A DNA stretch of 64,000 nucleotides from Szabonella sp046295215 (GCA_046295215.1 JBKBNP010000001.1:192562-256561), one strand, 5' to 3'; shown: positions 24,997 through 34,655, counted from the first letter of the stretch. The notes: a model not told the origin generated them from the sequence alone. Numbers and translations are program-made.

Positions 24997-25734
24997 TTGC
25001 TGGAGGCGCTTCTCGACGCCTTCCCCACGCTGGCCCTGCTGGCGTGGGAGCCTCCCGGCTGGGGGGCCAATCTCGTGCGCGGTCTGGGCAATTCGATCCA
25101 GATCGCGCTCGGGGCTTATGCGCTGGGCCTCGTGATCGGCCTCGGCGGCGCTTACGGCAAGCTCTATGGCGGGCCGGTGACGCGCGACCTGCTGGCGGTC
25201 TACACGACCGTGGTGCGGGCGGTGCCGGAACTGGTGCTGATCCTGATCCTGTATTTCGCGGTGACAGATCTGGTCAATCAGGCGCTGGTCAGCTTCGGCT
25301 ATGCGCGGGTGCAGATTTCCGGCGTGGTGGCGGGGATTGCGGTGCTGGGCGTGGTGCAGGGCGCCTATTCGACCGAAGTGTTGCGCGGCGCGATACTGGC
25401 GGTGCCGTCGGGCCAGATCGAGGCTGCACGGGCCATGGGCATGCCGCCCCTGACGCTGGCGCGGCGCGTCACGTTGCCGCTGATGCTGGCCAATGCGATC
25501 CCGGGGCTGGCGAATCTCTGGCTGATCGCGACCAAGGACACCGCCCTGCTGGCCATCGTGGGCTTTGCCGAACTCACCTTGCAGACCCGTCAGGCGGCGG
25601 CCTCGACCAAGGCGTTCATGACTTTCTTCCTTGCGGCGGGGGTGCTTTACCTGCTGGTCACGTTGCTTTCGGGCGTTCTGTTCGGCTGGGCTGAGAAATG
25701 GGCGCGGCGCGGCCAGCGCGGGGGGCAGGCATGA
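24997..25734 (+). CDS. Polar amino acid ABC transporter permease 1
   Basis: Inner-membrane permease of the HisQ/HisM type, 245 residues with about five hydrophobic segments. The EAA loop reads EAARAMGMPPLTLARRVTLP. The only plausible start is TTG 24997, directly after the binding-protein stop; no ATG gives a complete first membrane segment. Its stop overlaps the second permease start (ATGA at 25731). Confidence 0.92.
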   Translation: MLEALLDAFPTLALLAWEPPGWGANLVRGLGNSIQIALGAYALGLVIGLGGAYGKLYGGPVTRDLLAVYTTVVRAVPELVLILILYFAVTDLVNQALVSFGYARVQISGVVAGIAVLGVVQGAYSTEVLRGAILAVPSGQIEAARAMGMPPLTLARRVTLPLMLANAIPGLANLWLIATKDTALLAIVGFAELTLQTRQAAASTKAFMTFFLAAGVLYLLVTLLSGVLFGWAEKWARRGQRGGQA

Positions 25735-26504
25735 GCCGCGCCTTCTGGCAACCGCACCGGATCGTGCTGATCGGGCTGGCGATCCTGCTGGCGGTCTGGT
25801 GCGGGGTGGCGCTGCGCTGGGACTGGCTGCCGCGCTATCTGCCGCTGATCGGCGAAGGTATCTGGCGTACGCTCTGGCTGCTGGCGGTGACGGTCACGCT
25901 GGGGTTTCTGCTGGCGATCCCGCTCGGATTGGCGCAGGCGGCGGGGCCCTGGTATCTGGCCGCCCCCGCGCGTGCCTTCTGCACGGTGGTCCGGGGCACG
26001 CCGCTCTTGCTGCAACTGTGGCTTTTGTATTACGGGCTGGGCTCGCTCTTTCCGCAATTCCCCTGGATCCGGGAAAGCGATCTCTGGCCCTATCTGCGGC
26101 AGGCCTGGCCCTATGCGGTGGTGGCGCTGACGATTTCCTTTGCGGGATATGAGGGCGAGGTGATGCGCGGCGCCTTCAAGGGTGTGCCCTCGGGGCAGCT
26201 GGAGGCGGCGCGGGCGATGGGCATGCCGCGTTTCACCATCCTGCGGCGGATCTGGCTGCCGCAGGCGATCCGCCGCGCGCTGCCGACACTGGGCGGGGAG
26301 ACGGTGCTGCAACTCAAGGCCACACCGCTGGTGGCCACGATCACGGTGATCGACATCTATGCGGTCGCCTCGCGCGTGCGGCAGGACACGTTCATCGTCT
26401 ATGAGCCGCTTTTGCTGCTCGCGCTGGTCTATATGGCGATTACCGGGGTCATCGTGCTGGCCTTCCGCGCGCTGGAGGCGCAGGTACCGACACGCGCCGC
26501 CTGA
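25731..26504 (+). CDS. Polar amino acid ABC transporter permease 2
   Basis: Second HisQ/HisM-type permease, 257 residues. The loop EAARAMGMPRFTILRRIWLP is almost the same as in permease 1, as expected for the heterodimer. ATG 25731 overlaps the previous stop by 4 bases. The stop is followed at once by copy B of the dispersed hairpin-core element. Confidence 0.94.
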   Translation: MSRAFWQPHRIVLIGLAILLAVWCGVALRWDWLPRYLPLIGEGIWRTLWLLAVTVTLGFLLAIPLGLAQAAGPWYLAAPARAFCTVVRGTPLLLQLWLLYYGLGSLFPQFPWIRESDLWPYLRQAWPYAVVALTISFAGYEGEVMRGAFKGVPSGQLEAARAMGMPRFTILRRIWLPQAIRRALPTLGGETVLQLKATPLVATITVIDIYAVASRVRQDTFIVYEPLLLLALVYMAITGVIVLAFRALEAQVPTRAA

Positions 26505-26512
26505 CGGACAGG

Positions 26513-26563
26513 CCGGGGGCGCTGCCCCCGGACCCCCGAGGTATTTGGGCCAGGATGAAAGGG
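26513..26563 (+). repeat. Dispersed hairpin-core element, copy B
   Basis: Stem CCGGGGGC (26513-26520) with GCCCCCGG (26524-26531), then ACCCCCGAGGTATTTGGGCCAGGATGAAAGGG. It lies just after the second permease in the same orientation, in the 62-base convergent gap to the CDF transporter. The stem lacks a U-tract. Confidence 0.7.
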
Positions 26564-26566
26564 ACA

Positions 26567-27451
26567 TCAGGGGGTGCGGGCGACGTCCTTGTGGATGATG
26601 ACATCGGCCTGCGGATAGGCCAGCATGATGGTCCGGCGCAGGCCCGCACCGATGTCATGCGCCTCGCGCAGCGACAGGTCGCCGTCGAGTTCAATATGCA
26701 GATGCACGAAAACCCGGCTGCCGGCGGTGCGGGTCTTGAGATCGTGGAAACCACGGACCTCCGGCCAGTTGCGGGTCAGGGTCGCGATGCCTTCGACGAT
26801 TTCGGGGTCGGCGGCGCGGTCCATCAGCGCGTCCCAGGCCCCCTTGCCGATCTTGAGCGCGCCGAGGGCAAGGAAGGCCGCCGCCGCAAGCGCAACGACC
26901 GAGTCGATCTGCGTGAGACCAAAGGCATGCGAGGCCCAAAGCGCCCCGATCGCGCCGAGATTGGGAATGAGGTCGCCCAGATAGTGCAGCCGGTCGGCGG
27001 CGACGACGCGGTTTTTCGTGCGTTTTGCAATATGCCCCTGCCAGATCACCAGCGCCAGTGTGAGGACCACCGACAGGCCCATCACCAGCATGCCGCGGGT
27101 TTCCGAGGCGAGCGGCACAGGTTCGGGCGCAAGAAGCCGCCCCACGGCGGCAACCGCGATCACCGATGCCGAGACGAGGATGAACACCGACTGCCCGAGG
27201 GCCGCGAGATCCTCGGCGGAGGTATGGCCGAAACCGTGATCCTCGTCCGGTGGGCGCGCGGCATAGAGGATCGCGGCCATCGCGCCCAGTGACATGATGA
27301 GGTCAAGCGCGCTGTCGGCCAGCGAGGCCGCAACCGAGAGCGCACCGGTTTCCGCCAATGCCCAGAGCTTGAGCGCCACAAGCAGCGTTGCCACGGAGAC
27401 CGAGGCGGCGGCGGCAGAGAGGTTCATCCGCGTGGTGTCGTTCAGCGCCAT
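26567..27451 (-). CDS. Cation diffusion facilitator (FieF-like)
   Basis: Divalent metal/proton antiporter of the inner membrane, 294 residues with about six hydrophobic segments. Metal-site patterns are DSALD in segment 2 and HYLGDL in segment 5, matching FieF/YiiP DxxxD and HxxxD, plus DHGFGH in the loop. The C-terminal cytoplasmic domain carries FVHLHIELDG and EAHDIG. Iron, zinc or manganese export is possible; the HxxxD form favours zinc/iron-type members. Confidence 0.92.
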   Translation of the reverse strand: MALNDTTRMNLSAAAASVSVATLLVALKLWALAETGALSVAASLADSALDLIMSLGAMAAILYAARPPDEDHGFGHTSAEDLAALGQSVFILVSASVIAVAAVGRLLAPEPVPLASETRGMLVMGLSVVLTLALVIWQGHIAKRTKNRVVAADRLHYLGDLIPNLGAIGALWASHAFGLTQIDSVVALAAAAFLALGALKIGKGAWDALMDRAADPEIVEGIATLTRNWPEVRGFHDLKTRTAGSRVFVHLHIELDGDLSLREAHDIGAGLRRTIMLAYPQADVIIHKDVARTP

Positions 27452-27499
27452 GGTCCTGCCGTCCTCTCCGACTTCCCTGACCGCTGCCGGAAGGCCAGT

Positions 27500-28027
27500 C
27501 TATTCGAAGGTTTCGCCGGCTTCCACACCCCAGAGGGCCTGCTGTTCGATCCAGCCCCGTTCCGAGCCGAGGCCGATGCGGCACCAGCCCTCCCGGCAGG
27601 CCAGCAGCCGCGCGATCACCCCGGCCTCGGCGCGCAGCACGACCGATGCATCGGGGTGCGGGCGGTTGCGCAGATCGGCAAGGTCCGGACGCACCAGCGC
27701 CGACCGCACGCCCGAGAGCAGCGAATAATGCACCCAGCCGCCCAGACCGTCGGAATCCTCGACCCGGCGCCAGTTGTCATGTTCGGCGGTGATGCGCAGC
27801 GGCATGCCGGCCGTAGTGAACACCCAGTCGATCCGGTGCGTCAGGCCGGGGCCGCGCCGCGCATTGCCCTCGCGTGCCTTCAGCGAGACATAGCGCGGCA
27901 GCGGCAGGTTTGTCACCGCCCCCCTTGTTTCGCCATCCGTTTCGGCCCTGAGGCCGCTGCCCGCGCCCGGCAAGGCCGCCGCCAGCCCGAAAGCCGCAAG
28001 GATCAGTGCGATCCGGAAAATCTTCAT
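27500..28027 (-). CDS. Secreted SH3-like domain protein
   Basis: Exported protein of 175 residues with a signal peptide (about 1-28, ending LRA). Two SH3-like repeats follow: one around LKAREGNARRGPGLTHRIDWVF and one around LRNRPHPDASVV ending in RIGLGSERGWIEQ. Such proteins often bind peptidoglycan or partner proteins in the periplasm. It is 48 bases downstream of nothing on its own strand, and upstream of the CDF gene, so it may share that transcript. Confidence 0.85.
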   Translation of the reverse strand: MKIFRIALILAAFGLAAALPGAGSGLRAETDGETRGAVTNLPLPRYVSLKAREGNARRGPGLTHRIDWVFTTAGMPLRITAEHDNWRRVEDSDGLGGWVHYSLLSGVRSALVRPDLADLRNRPHPDASVVLRAEAGVIARLLACREGWCRIGLGSERGWIEQQALWGVEAGETFE

Positions 28028-28250
28028 CCTGTCCTGCCCGTTCCGGCATCCTGCCGGCCTCGTTGCGCGCAGCCTTGCCGGAGGGCGACCTTTGGGGCCG
28101 TGCCGGAGGCTGCGTCATTGTTTCCGGTGTCCCGGTTCTGCTGTCGGTCCTTGTTCCCGACCGTCGTCGGCGCGGCGGGGCTTGTGCAGACCTCCGCTTG
28201 ACGTCACCTTGCCAGTTGAAGAACCGATTTGGAAGAGGAACGGAAAAGAC

Positions 28251-29237
28251 ATGCCCTCAACGCGCCTGAGTGTTGTCGTGACGCGACGCCTGCCCGAAGT
28301 GGTGGAAACGCGCCTGAAGGAACTCTTTGACGTCGAGCTGCGCGACCCGGATGCAAAAATGTCGCGCGAGGAACTGGCCGCCGCGGTCGCGCGGGCGGAT
28401 GTTCTGGTGCCCTGCGTGACCGACCAGATCGACGCGGCCCTTCTGGCGCAGGCGGGTGATCGGTTGAAGCTGATCGCGAATTACGGGGCGGGGGTGGACC
28501 ATATCGATGTGGAAACCGCGCGGCGGCGGGGGATTCTCGTGTCGAACACGCCCGGCGTGGTGACCGACGACACCGCCGACATGACGATCGCGCTGATGCT
28601 GGCCGTGACCCGGCGCATCCCCGAAGGGCTGGCGGAAATGCAGGCCGGGAACTGGGGCGGCTGGTCGCCGATGGCGCATCTGGGGGGGCGGATCGGCGGG
28701 CGGCGGCTGGGCATCCTCGGAATGGGACGGATCGGGCAAGCTGTGGCCCGGCGGGCGCGGGCCTTCGGCATGCAGATCCATTACAACAACCGCCGCCGCC
28801 TGCGCCCCGAGGTCGAGGCGGAACTGGATGCGACATGGTGGGAAAGCCTCGACCAGATGATCGCGCGGATGGATGTGATCTCGGTCAATTGCCCGCATAC
28901 ACCCTCCACCTTCCATCTGCTCAATGCGCGGCGGCTGAAGCTCCTGAAACCGACGGCGGTGGTCGTGAACACCTCGCGCGGCGAGGTGATCGACGAGAAT
29001 GCCCTGACACGCGGCCTGCGCGCGGGAGAGATTGCGGGAGCCGGGCTCGATGTGTTCGAACATGGGCATGAGGTGAACCCGCGCCTGCGCGAACTGCCCA
29101 ATGTGGTCCTGTTGCCGCATATGGGGTCGGCCACGGTCGAAGGACGGATCGAGATGGGCGAGAAGGTCATCATCAATATCAAGACCTTCGCCGATGGTCA
29201 CCGGCCGCCCGATCAGGTGTTGCCGGGGATGCTCTGA
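28251..29237 (+). CDS. D-2-hydroxyacid dehydrogenase (glyoxylate reductase-like)
   Basis: NAD(P)-dependent reductase of 328 residues, D-isomer-specific 2-hydroxyacid family. The nucleotide site LGILGMGRIGQAVARRA is mid-protein; the catalytic Arg is in VVNTSRGEVID, Glu in the GLDVFEHG segment region and His in LLPHMGSATVE. Sequence pattern is close to glyoxylate/hydroxypyruvate reductases (GyaR type). ATG 28251 follows GGAAAAG. With glcDEF it could recycle glyoxylate, but this is inference from family only. Confidence 0.92.
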   Translation: MPSTRLSVVVTRRLPEVVETRLKELFDVELRDPDAKMSREELAAAVARADVLVPCVTDQIDAALLAQAGDRLKLIANYGAGVDHIDVETARRRGILVSNTPGVVTDDTADMTIALMLAVTRRIPEGLAEMQAGNWGGWSPMAHLGGRIGGRRLGILGMGRIGQAVARRARAFGMQIHYNNRRRLRPEVEAELDATWWESLDQMIARMDVISVNCPHTPSTFHLLNARRLKLLKPTAVVVNTSRGEVIDENALTRGLRAGEIAGAGLDVFEHGHEVNPRLRELPNVVLLPHMGSATVEGRIEMGEKVIINIKTFADGHRPPDQVLPGML

Positions 29238-29269
29238 CCCGGAAAGGGTGCCGGGCGGATACCGGGGAA

Positions 29270-29340
29270 GGGGGGCTGTCTGCCCCCCTCGGCGCAGATT
29301 GCGCCTCACCCCCCGAAGGTATTTGGGCAAGGTGAAGAGG
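29270..29340 (+). repeat. Dispersed hairpin-core element, copy C
   Basis: First stem AGGGGGGC with GCCCCCCT (29270-29290, loop TGTCT), second stem GGCGCA with TGCGCC (29292-29306), then the core ACCCCCCGAAGGTATTTGGGCAAGGTGAAGAG. It lies downstream of the hydroxyacid dehydrogenase, in that gene's orientation. Confidence 0.75.
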
Positions 29341-29358
29341 CAAGAAGCCCGCTGGGTT

Positions 29359-29427
29359 CGCCTTGGTCGAAATGGTTTCGGGGGTGAATTGGCCCGTCAG
29401 GGCCAGGAGGGGGCAGACAGCCCCCTT
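29359..29427 (-). repeat. Dispersed hairpin-core element, copy C-prime
   Basis: Read on the minus strand: stem AGGGGGC with GCCCCCT and loop TGTCT (29408-29426), second stem GGCCC with GGGCC (29391-29404), then a degraded core (CACCCCCGAAACCATTTCGACCAAGG). It sits head-to-head with copy C and downstream of the minus-strand FAD oxidoreductase, so each convergent gene has its own copy. Confidence 0.65.
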
Positions 29428-29434
29428 CGCCTGT

Positions 29435-30670
29435 TCAGAACCGATCCGGCAGACAGGGCGCCATCATTGCGGATACTTCCCGGCCTGCAATGATGTCGGC
29501 GATCAGCCTTGCAGTGACGGGGGCGAGCGTCAGCCCGACATGGCCATGGCCGTAGGCATGCAGGATTTCGTCCCCCGCGCGGGAGGGGCCGATCACCGGC
29601 AGGCTGTCCGGCATCGAGGGGCGGAACCCCATCCAGTCGCGGTCCGGTTCGGGCAGATCGGGGAAGATCGCCCGGGCCCCCTCGACCAGCCTTGCGATGC
29701 GGTGCGGCGAGGGAGGGGCGGTCAGCCCGCCCAGTTCCACCGTTCCCGCCACCCGCAACCGGCCCGCCATCGGGCAGAGGTAGAAGCCGCGCGCCGTGGG
29801 GCAGGCGGGGCGCGTCAGGCGCGGGGTCTCCATATCCCATTCGACATGATAGCCGCGTTCGGTATCCAGCGGCACCCGGTCGCCCGCCTGCCGGGCGAGC
29901 GCGCGCGAATGGGCCCCTGCGGCGATCACCACCCTTGCAGCGCGCAGCGACAGGCCGGGGCCTTCGACCTGCACCGCGCCGGGCTGGCGCCGCAACCGGT
30001 CCACCCGCAGCCGCAGATGCCGCACCCCGAGCGCCATGGCCCGCGCCGCGATGCGGCTCACCATCTGGCCGGGATCGGACAGGAAGACCGCATCGGGAAA
30101 GAACGCGGCCCCCCCCGCCAGCGGCGGAAGGCCGGGCTCCATCGCCGCAATCTCCGCCGGGGTCAGCAATTCCACCGAAATTCCGAGGTCGCGGCGGAAG
30201 GCGAGATCCTTGCGGGCCTTCGCGGCCCCCTCGGCGGTCTCATAAAGGTAGAGACAGCCCCGCCGCTGCATCAGGCTTTCGCCGCCCACCTCGGCTGACA
30301 GCGCCTCCCAGTCGGAGAGGGCGGTGGACATCAGCGCGGCGATGGCAAGGGTGTTGCGCCGCGTGGCGGCGGGCAGCGACTGGCGCGCAAACCGCAGGAG
30401 CCAGGGTGCCAGCGCAGGCAGCGCCGCGCGGCGGATGGCGAGGGGCGAATCCCGGTCGAAGAGCAGCGAGGGGAGGGCGCGCAACACATCGGGCGAGCCC
30501 ACCGGATGCACCGCGTAATCCGCGATGGTTCCCGCATTGCCCCAGGATGCGCCGGACCCCGGCTCTGCCGGATCGATCACGACGACCTCGCGCCCCTCCG
30601 AGGCCAGCCGAAGCGCGATGGAAAGCCCCACCACGCCCGCCCCGATCACCGCGATCTCGACCTGTTCCAC
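29435..30670 (-). CDS. FAD-dependent D-amino-acid dehydrogenase-like oxidoreductase
   Basis: DAO-family flavoprotein of 411 residues. The N-terminal dinucleotide site IAVIGAGVVGLSIALRL is at about residues 5-21, and a glycine-rich GSGASWGNAGTIADY segment follows, as in DadA. The C-terminal PVIGPSRAGDEILHAYGHGHVG completes the FAD site. It is last in a minus-strand run after the ligase, aldehyde dehydrogenase and alcohol dehydrogenase genes, where a PuuB-like role (oxidising a gamma-glutamyl amine) is possible; D-amino acid oxidation is the other reading. Confidence 0.88.
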   Translation of the reverse strand: MEQVEIAVIGAGVVGLSIALRLASEGREVVVIDPAEPGSGASWGNAGTIADYAVHPVGSPDVLRALPSLLFDRDSPLAIRRAALPALAPWLLRFARQSLPAATRRNTLAIAALMSTALSDWEALSAEVGGESLMQRRGCLYLYETAEGAAKARKDLAFRRDLGISVELLTPAEIAAMEPGLPPLAGGAAFFPDAVFLSDPGQMVSRIAARAMALGVRHLRLRVDRLRRQPGAVQVEGPGLSLRAARVVIAAGAHSRALARQAGDRVPLDTERGYHVEWDMETPRLTRPACPTARGFYLCPMAGRLRVAGTVELGGLTAPPSPHRIARLVEGARAIFPDLPEPDRDWMGFRPSMPDSLPVIGPSRAGDEILHAYGHGHVGLTLAPVTARLIADIIAGREVSAMMAPCLPDRF

Positions 30671-30712
30671 GCGCCGCTCCCCGGCTCAGGCGCTGTCGCG
30701 CCCCGCGCCCCG

Positions 30713-31873
30713 TCAAAGGCAGGTTTCGAACAGCGCGCGGGTGTTCTCGCGCGTCATTTCCACCGGGTTTCCGCCGCAGGACGGATCTTCCAGCGCCATA
30801 TCGGTCAGGCGGTCCAGATCCCCGGCCTTCACCCCCATCGCGGTCAGGTTTTCGGGGATGGAAAGTTCGGTCCGCAGGCTCATCACCCGGGCGCGGAACC
30901 CGTCAAACCCGCCCGCGATGCCCAGATAGGCGGCGGCGGCGGTCATGCGTTCCTCGATCTCCGCGCGGTTGAAATCCAGCACCATGGGCATGACCACGGC
31001 ATTGGTGGTGCCGTGATGGGTGCCATAGACCGCGCCGACAGGGTGCGACAGCGAATGGATCGCGCCGAGGCCCTTCTGGAAGGCGACGGCCCCCATGGCG
31101 GCGGCCGACATCATATGCGCCCGGGCCACGAGGTCGGTCGGGTTGGCATAGGCGCGGGGCAGGTTTTCAAGCACCAGCCGCATGCCTTCCAGCGCGATGC
31201 CCTGGCTCATCGGGTGGTAAAAGGGGGAGCAATAGGCCTCCAGACAATGCGCCAATGCGTCCATCCCGGTGCCTGCGGTGATGAAGGCGGGCATGCCCAC
31301 GGTCAGTTCGGGATCGCAGATCGTGATGGCGGGCATCAGTTTCGGGTGAAAGATGATCTTTTTCTTGTGGGTTTCGGAATTGGTCAGCACGCCCGCGCGG
31401 CCGACCTCGGAACCCGTTCCGGCGGTGGTCGGGACGGCGAGGATCGGGGCAATCTTTGCCTCATCCGCACGTGTATACCAGTCGTCGATATCCTCCAGAT
31501 CCCAGACCGACAGATCGGCGCGCTGCCCGGCCATCAGCGCGATCATCTTGCCCAGATCCAGCGCCGAGCCGCCGCCGAAACAGATCACACCGTCATGGTT
31601 GCCCGCCTTGTAGACAGCGATCCCGGCGGCCATGTTGCCTTCGTTCGGGTTCGGGTCCACCTCGGAAAACACCGCGCGGCCCAGCCCCGCGGCCTCCAGC
31701 ACATCGAGCGCGGCCCCCGTGATCGGCAGCGTTGCCAGCGCCTTGTCGGTCACCAGCAGGGGGCACGCCATGCCGATGCTGCGGCAATGGTCGGCCAATT
31801 CGTTTATGCGGCCAAGGCCGAATTTGATGGCTGTCGGATAGGACCAATTCCGGCTGGGAACAGCTTGGGTCAT
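30713..31873 (-). CDS. Iron-containing alcohol dehydrogenase
   Basis: Group III alcohol dehydrogenase of 386 residues. The nucleotide site GGGSALDLGKMIA, the PTTAGTGSEVG motif and the metal-binding His pattern in MDALAHCLEAY and HSLSHPVGAVYGTHHG are intact. ATG 31873 overlaps the stop of the aldehyde dehydrogenase (ATGA) and has AAGGTGA upstream. Linkage to an aldehyde dehydrogenase and a glutamine-synthetase-like ligase suggests oxidation of an alcohol or amino alcohol; the substrate is unknown. Confidence 0.93.
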   Translation of the reverse strand: MTQAVPSRNWSYPTAIKFGLGRINELADHCRSIGMACPLLVTDKALATLPITGAALDVLEAAGLGRAVFSEVDPNPNEGNMAAGIAVYKAGNHDGVICFGGGSALDLGKMIALMAGQRADLSVWDLEDIDDWYTRADEAKIAPILAVPTTAGTGSEVGRAGVLTNSETHKKKIIFHPKLMPAITICDPELTVGMPAFITAGTGMDALAHCLEAYCSPFYHPMSQGIALEGMRLVLENLPRAYANPTDLVARAHMMSAAAMGAVAFQKGLGAIHSLSHPVGAVYGTHHGTTNAVVMPMVLDFNRAEIEERMTAAAAYLGIAGGFDGFRARVMSLRTELSIPENLTAMGVKAGDLDRLTDMALEDPSCGGNPVEMTRENTRALFETCL

Positions 31874-33255
31874 TTCGTCACCTTTTTCAGATGGTAGGAT
31901 TTCGGCCGTGTGACCGAATGGAAACCAAGGTAGGACAGCGATCCGCCGCGCCCGGTATCCTTGCAGCCTGTCCAGCACAGCGCGGGGTCAAGGTAATCGC
32001 AGCGGTTCAGGAACACGGTTCCGGTTTCGACCTGCGCGCCAATGGCGGCGGCCTCCTCGGCGTCACTTGTCCAGATCGAACATGTCAGGCCATAGGGGCT
32101 GTCATTCATCAGGGAAATTGCCTCGTCATCGCCGGAAACTTTCATGATTCCGACAACGGGACCAAAACTTTCCTCCATCATCACGCGCATGGAATGGTCC
32201 ACATCAACGAGGATCTGCGGCGCGAGATAGGCACCGCCGTCATCGGCGGGAAACAGCGCGGGGTCGATCAGCGGGCGCGCGCCTGCCACAATCGCCTCGG
32301 CCACCTGTTCGCGCACGACATTGGCAAAGCGGACATTCGCCATCGGCCCCAGCGTGGTTTCGGGGTCGAACGGATTGCCAAGGCGCAGGCCCTTCACCCA
32401 GGCCACAGCCTTTTCCACGAAAGCTTCGTAAAGGCTTTCATGCACATAGATCCGCTCGATGCCGCAGCAGCATTGGCCCGCGTTGAACATCGCGCCATCC
32501 ATCAGCCCGTCCACCGCCGCATCGAGGTCTGCATCGGCGCGGACATAGCCGGGATCCTTGCCGCCGAGTTCCAGTCCCAGCCCGGTGAAGGTGCCCGCCG
32601 CCGCCCGTTCCATCGCCTGCCCGCCGCCGACCGATCCGGTGAAGTTCACGAAATCAAAGGCCCGCGCGCCGATCAGATGCTCGGTCGTCGCATGGTCCAG
32701 AACGACATTCTGGAACACATCCGCGGGCACGCCTGCGGCATGGAAGGCTTCGGCCATCCGTTCGCCGACCAGCAGGGTCTGGCTGGCATGTTTCAGCACC
32801 ACGGTATTGCCCGCGATCAGGGCCGGGGCCAACGTGTTGATCGTGGTGAGGTAAGGGTAGTTCCAGGGTGCTACGATGAACACCACGCCGACCGGCGCGC
32901 GGGTCAGAATGCGGCGGAACCGGTCGCTGTCCTCCACCAGTTGCGGGGCCAGCGTTTCGGCGGCGATGGAGGCCATGTAATCGGTGCGGTCATTCACCCC
33001 GCCGAACTCGCCGCCATAGCGGGTCGGGCGGCCCATCTGCCAGGCGAGTTCCTCGACCAGCACATCCTTCATCTCATTGAGCTTCGCCCCCCCGCCCTTC
33101 ACAAGCGCGATGCGCTCTTCCAGCGGGCGGGCGGCCCAGGCGGATTGGGCGGCGCGCGCCTTTGCAACGGCCGCTTCGGCGGCCTCGCGCGTCAGCGGCA
33201 TCCGTTCAGCCCGGACAGAGCCATCGACGGGGGAAATCAACTGGATCGGCTTCAT
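31870..33255 (-). CDS. Aldehyde dehydrogenase (NAD-dependent)
   Basis: Aldehyde dehydrogenase superfamily member of 461 residues. The oxyanion Asn lies in VAPWNYPYL, the catalytic Glu in LELGGKDPGYV and the catalytic Cys in NAGQCCCGIERIYV, which has three adjacent Cys. FTGSVGGGQAME is the Rossmann loop. ATG 33255 gives the normal N-terminus. It lies 20 bases downstream of the ligase gene, so these are one operon. A PuuC-like step (gamma-glutamyl aldehyde oxidation) is possible. Confidence 0.94.
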   Translation of the reverse strand: MKPIQLISPVDGSVRAERMPLTREAAEAAVAKARAAQSAWAARPLEERIALVKGGGAKLNEMKDVLVEELAWQMGRPTRYGGEFGGVNDRTDYMASIAAETLAPQLVEDSDRFRRILTRAPVGVVFIVAPWNYPYLTTINTLAPALIAGNTVVLKHASQTLLVGERMAEAFHAAGVPADVFQNVVLDHATTEHLIGARAFDFVNFTGSVGGGQAMERAAAGTFTGLGLELGGKDPGYVRADADLDAAVDGLMDGAMFNAGQCCCGIERIYVHESLYEAFVEKAVAWVKGLRLGNPFDPETTLGPMANVRFANVVREQVAEAIVAGARPLIDPALFPADDGGAYLAPQILVDVDHSMRVMMEESFGPVVGIMKVSGDDEAISLMNDSPYGLTCSIWTSDAEEAAAIGAQVETGTVFLNRCDYLDPALCWTGCKDTGRGGSLSYLGFHSVTRPKSYHLKKVTK

Positions 33256-33275
33256 CTTTCGTCCTCGACTGGCGC

Positions 33276-34655
33276 TCAGGCCCGTTCCATCAGGCGGTTG
33301 ACCTCGAAATCGGTCACGACGCGGTTGTGTTCGGCGACCTCCCACTTGGCCGCATGGGCATAGTGGTCGATCACCTCATCGCCAAAGGCCGCGCGCAGCA
33401 TGGCCGATGCGTTCATCCGTTTCGCGGCCTCCTCCAGCGTGGCGGGGATCGCGCGGATGCCTTCGGCCTGATACATGTCGCCCTTCAGTTCCGGCTCCAG
33501 TTCGCGCCTCCGCACAATGCCGTCAAGCCCCGCTGCAAGCAGGGCCGCCATGGCGAGATAGGGGTTCAGATCCGCCCCCCCGATCCGGCATTCCACCCGG
33601 ATGCCCTTGGTCCCTTCGCCGCAGACGCGGAACCCCGCCGTGCGGTTGTCGCAGGACCAGACCGCCTTGGTGGGGGCGAACATGCCGACGGTGAAGCGTT
33701 TGTAGCTGTTCACATAGGGGGCCAGAAAGGCTGTGATGTCCCCGATATGCTCCAACTGCCCCGCAAGGAAATGCCGCATGGTGTCAGACATGCCATGCTC
33801 GCCCTTCTCATCGCGGAAGGCGGGCTTGCCATCGGACCACAGCGATTGATGCACATGGCTGGACGACCCCGCGCGGCGGTGGTCGTATTTCGCCATGAAG
33901 GTCACGGACCGGCCCTTGGACCATGCGATTTCCTTCACGCCCGTCTTGGTGATGACGTGGTTGTCGGCGGTGTCCAGCGCATCCGAATAGCGGATGTTGA
34001 TTTCCTCCTGCCCGGCATCTGCCTCGCCCTTGGAACATTCGACGGGGATATTCGCACCATAAAGCCCGTTGCGGATGGCGCGCATCACGTCATCCTCCAT
34101 CGTGGTCTGGAAGATCTGGTAATCGGCATTGTGTGCGGCCATGGTGCGCAGGTCGCGGATGCCGCCATGGCGCTGCTGGCTGTCGCGCAACTCCTCATAG
34201 CTGTTCTGGAAGAGGTAGAATTCCAGTTCCGTGGCCATCATCGGGTCAAACCCCAAGTCCCGGGCGCGGTTGACCTGCCGGCGCAGGATCGCGCGGGGGG
34301 AATGGGGCACAGGTTTATGCGTGTGGTGGTCCAGATGGTCGCAGATCACCAGTGCGGTTGCAGGCAGCCAGGGGATGCGGCGTAGCGTGGACAGGTCCGG
34401 CTTCATCACATAATCGCCATATCCCGCCTCCCAGGAGGTGGAGCGATAGCCCTGCACCGTGTTCATCTCCATATCCGTGGCGATGAGGTAGTTGCAGCAA
34501 TGGGTTTCCTCCCACGCCGTGTCGAGGAAATTCTGCACATGGAACCGCTTGCCGGTCAGTCGCCCCTGCATGTCGACGGCGGCGGCGATCACGGTGTCGA
34601 TCTCGCCCGATTTCGCGGCGGCGTTCAATTCCTTGAGCGTCATGTTTCCGGGCAT
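33276..34655 (-). CDS. Glutamine-synthetase-like ligase (gamma-glutamyl amine synthetase type)
   Basis: Glutamine synthetase fold, 459 residues. ATELEFYLF (metal Glu), GQEEINI, the SSSHVHQSLW nucleotide/metal site and NSYKRFTVGMFAP are clear family motifs. Absence of the classic adenylylation-loop sequence and linkage to aldehyde dehydrogenase and FAD oxidase genes favour the PuuA/GlnT-like branch that joins glutamate to an amine, rather than ammonia assimilation. ATG 34655 has GGGAG upstream; ATG 34643 is an alternative. Confidence 0.92.
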   Translation of the reverse strand: MPGNMTLKELNAAAKSGEIDTVIAAAVDMQGRLTGKRFHVQNFLDTAWEETHCCNYLIATDMEMNTVQGYRSTSWEAGYGDYVMKPDLSTLRRIPWLPATALVICDHLDHHTHKPVPHSPRAILRRQVNRARDLGFDPMMATELEFYLFQNSYEELRDSQQRHGGIRDLRTMAAHNADYQIFQTTMEDDVMRAIRNGLYGANIPVECSKGEADAGQEEINIRYSDALDTADNHVITKTGVKEIAWSKGRSVTFMAKYDHRRAGSSSHVHQSLWSDGKPAFRDEKGEHGMSDTMRHFLAGQLEHIGDITAFLAPYVNSYKRFTVGMFAPTKAVWSCDNRTAGFRVCGEGTKGIRVECRIGGADLNPYLAMAALLAAGLDGIVRRRELEPELKGDMYQAEGIRAIPATLEEAAKRMNASAMLRAAFGDEVIDHYAHAAKWEVAEHNRVVTDFEVNRLMERA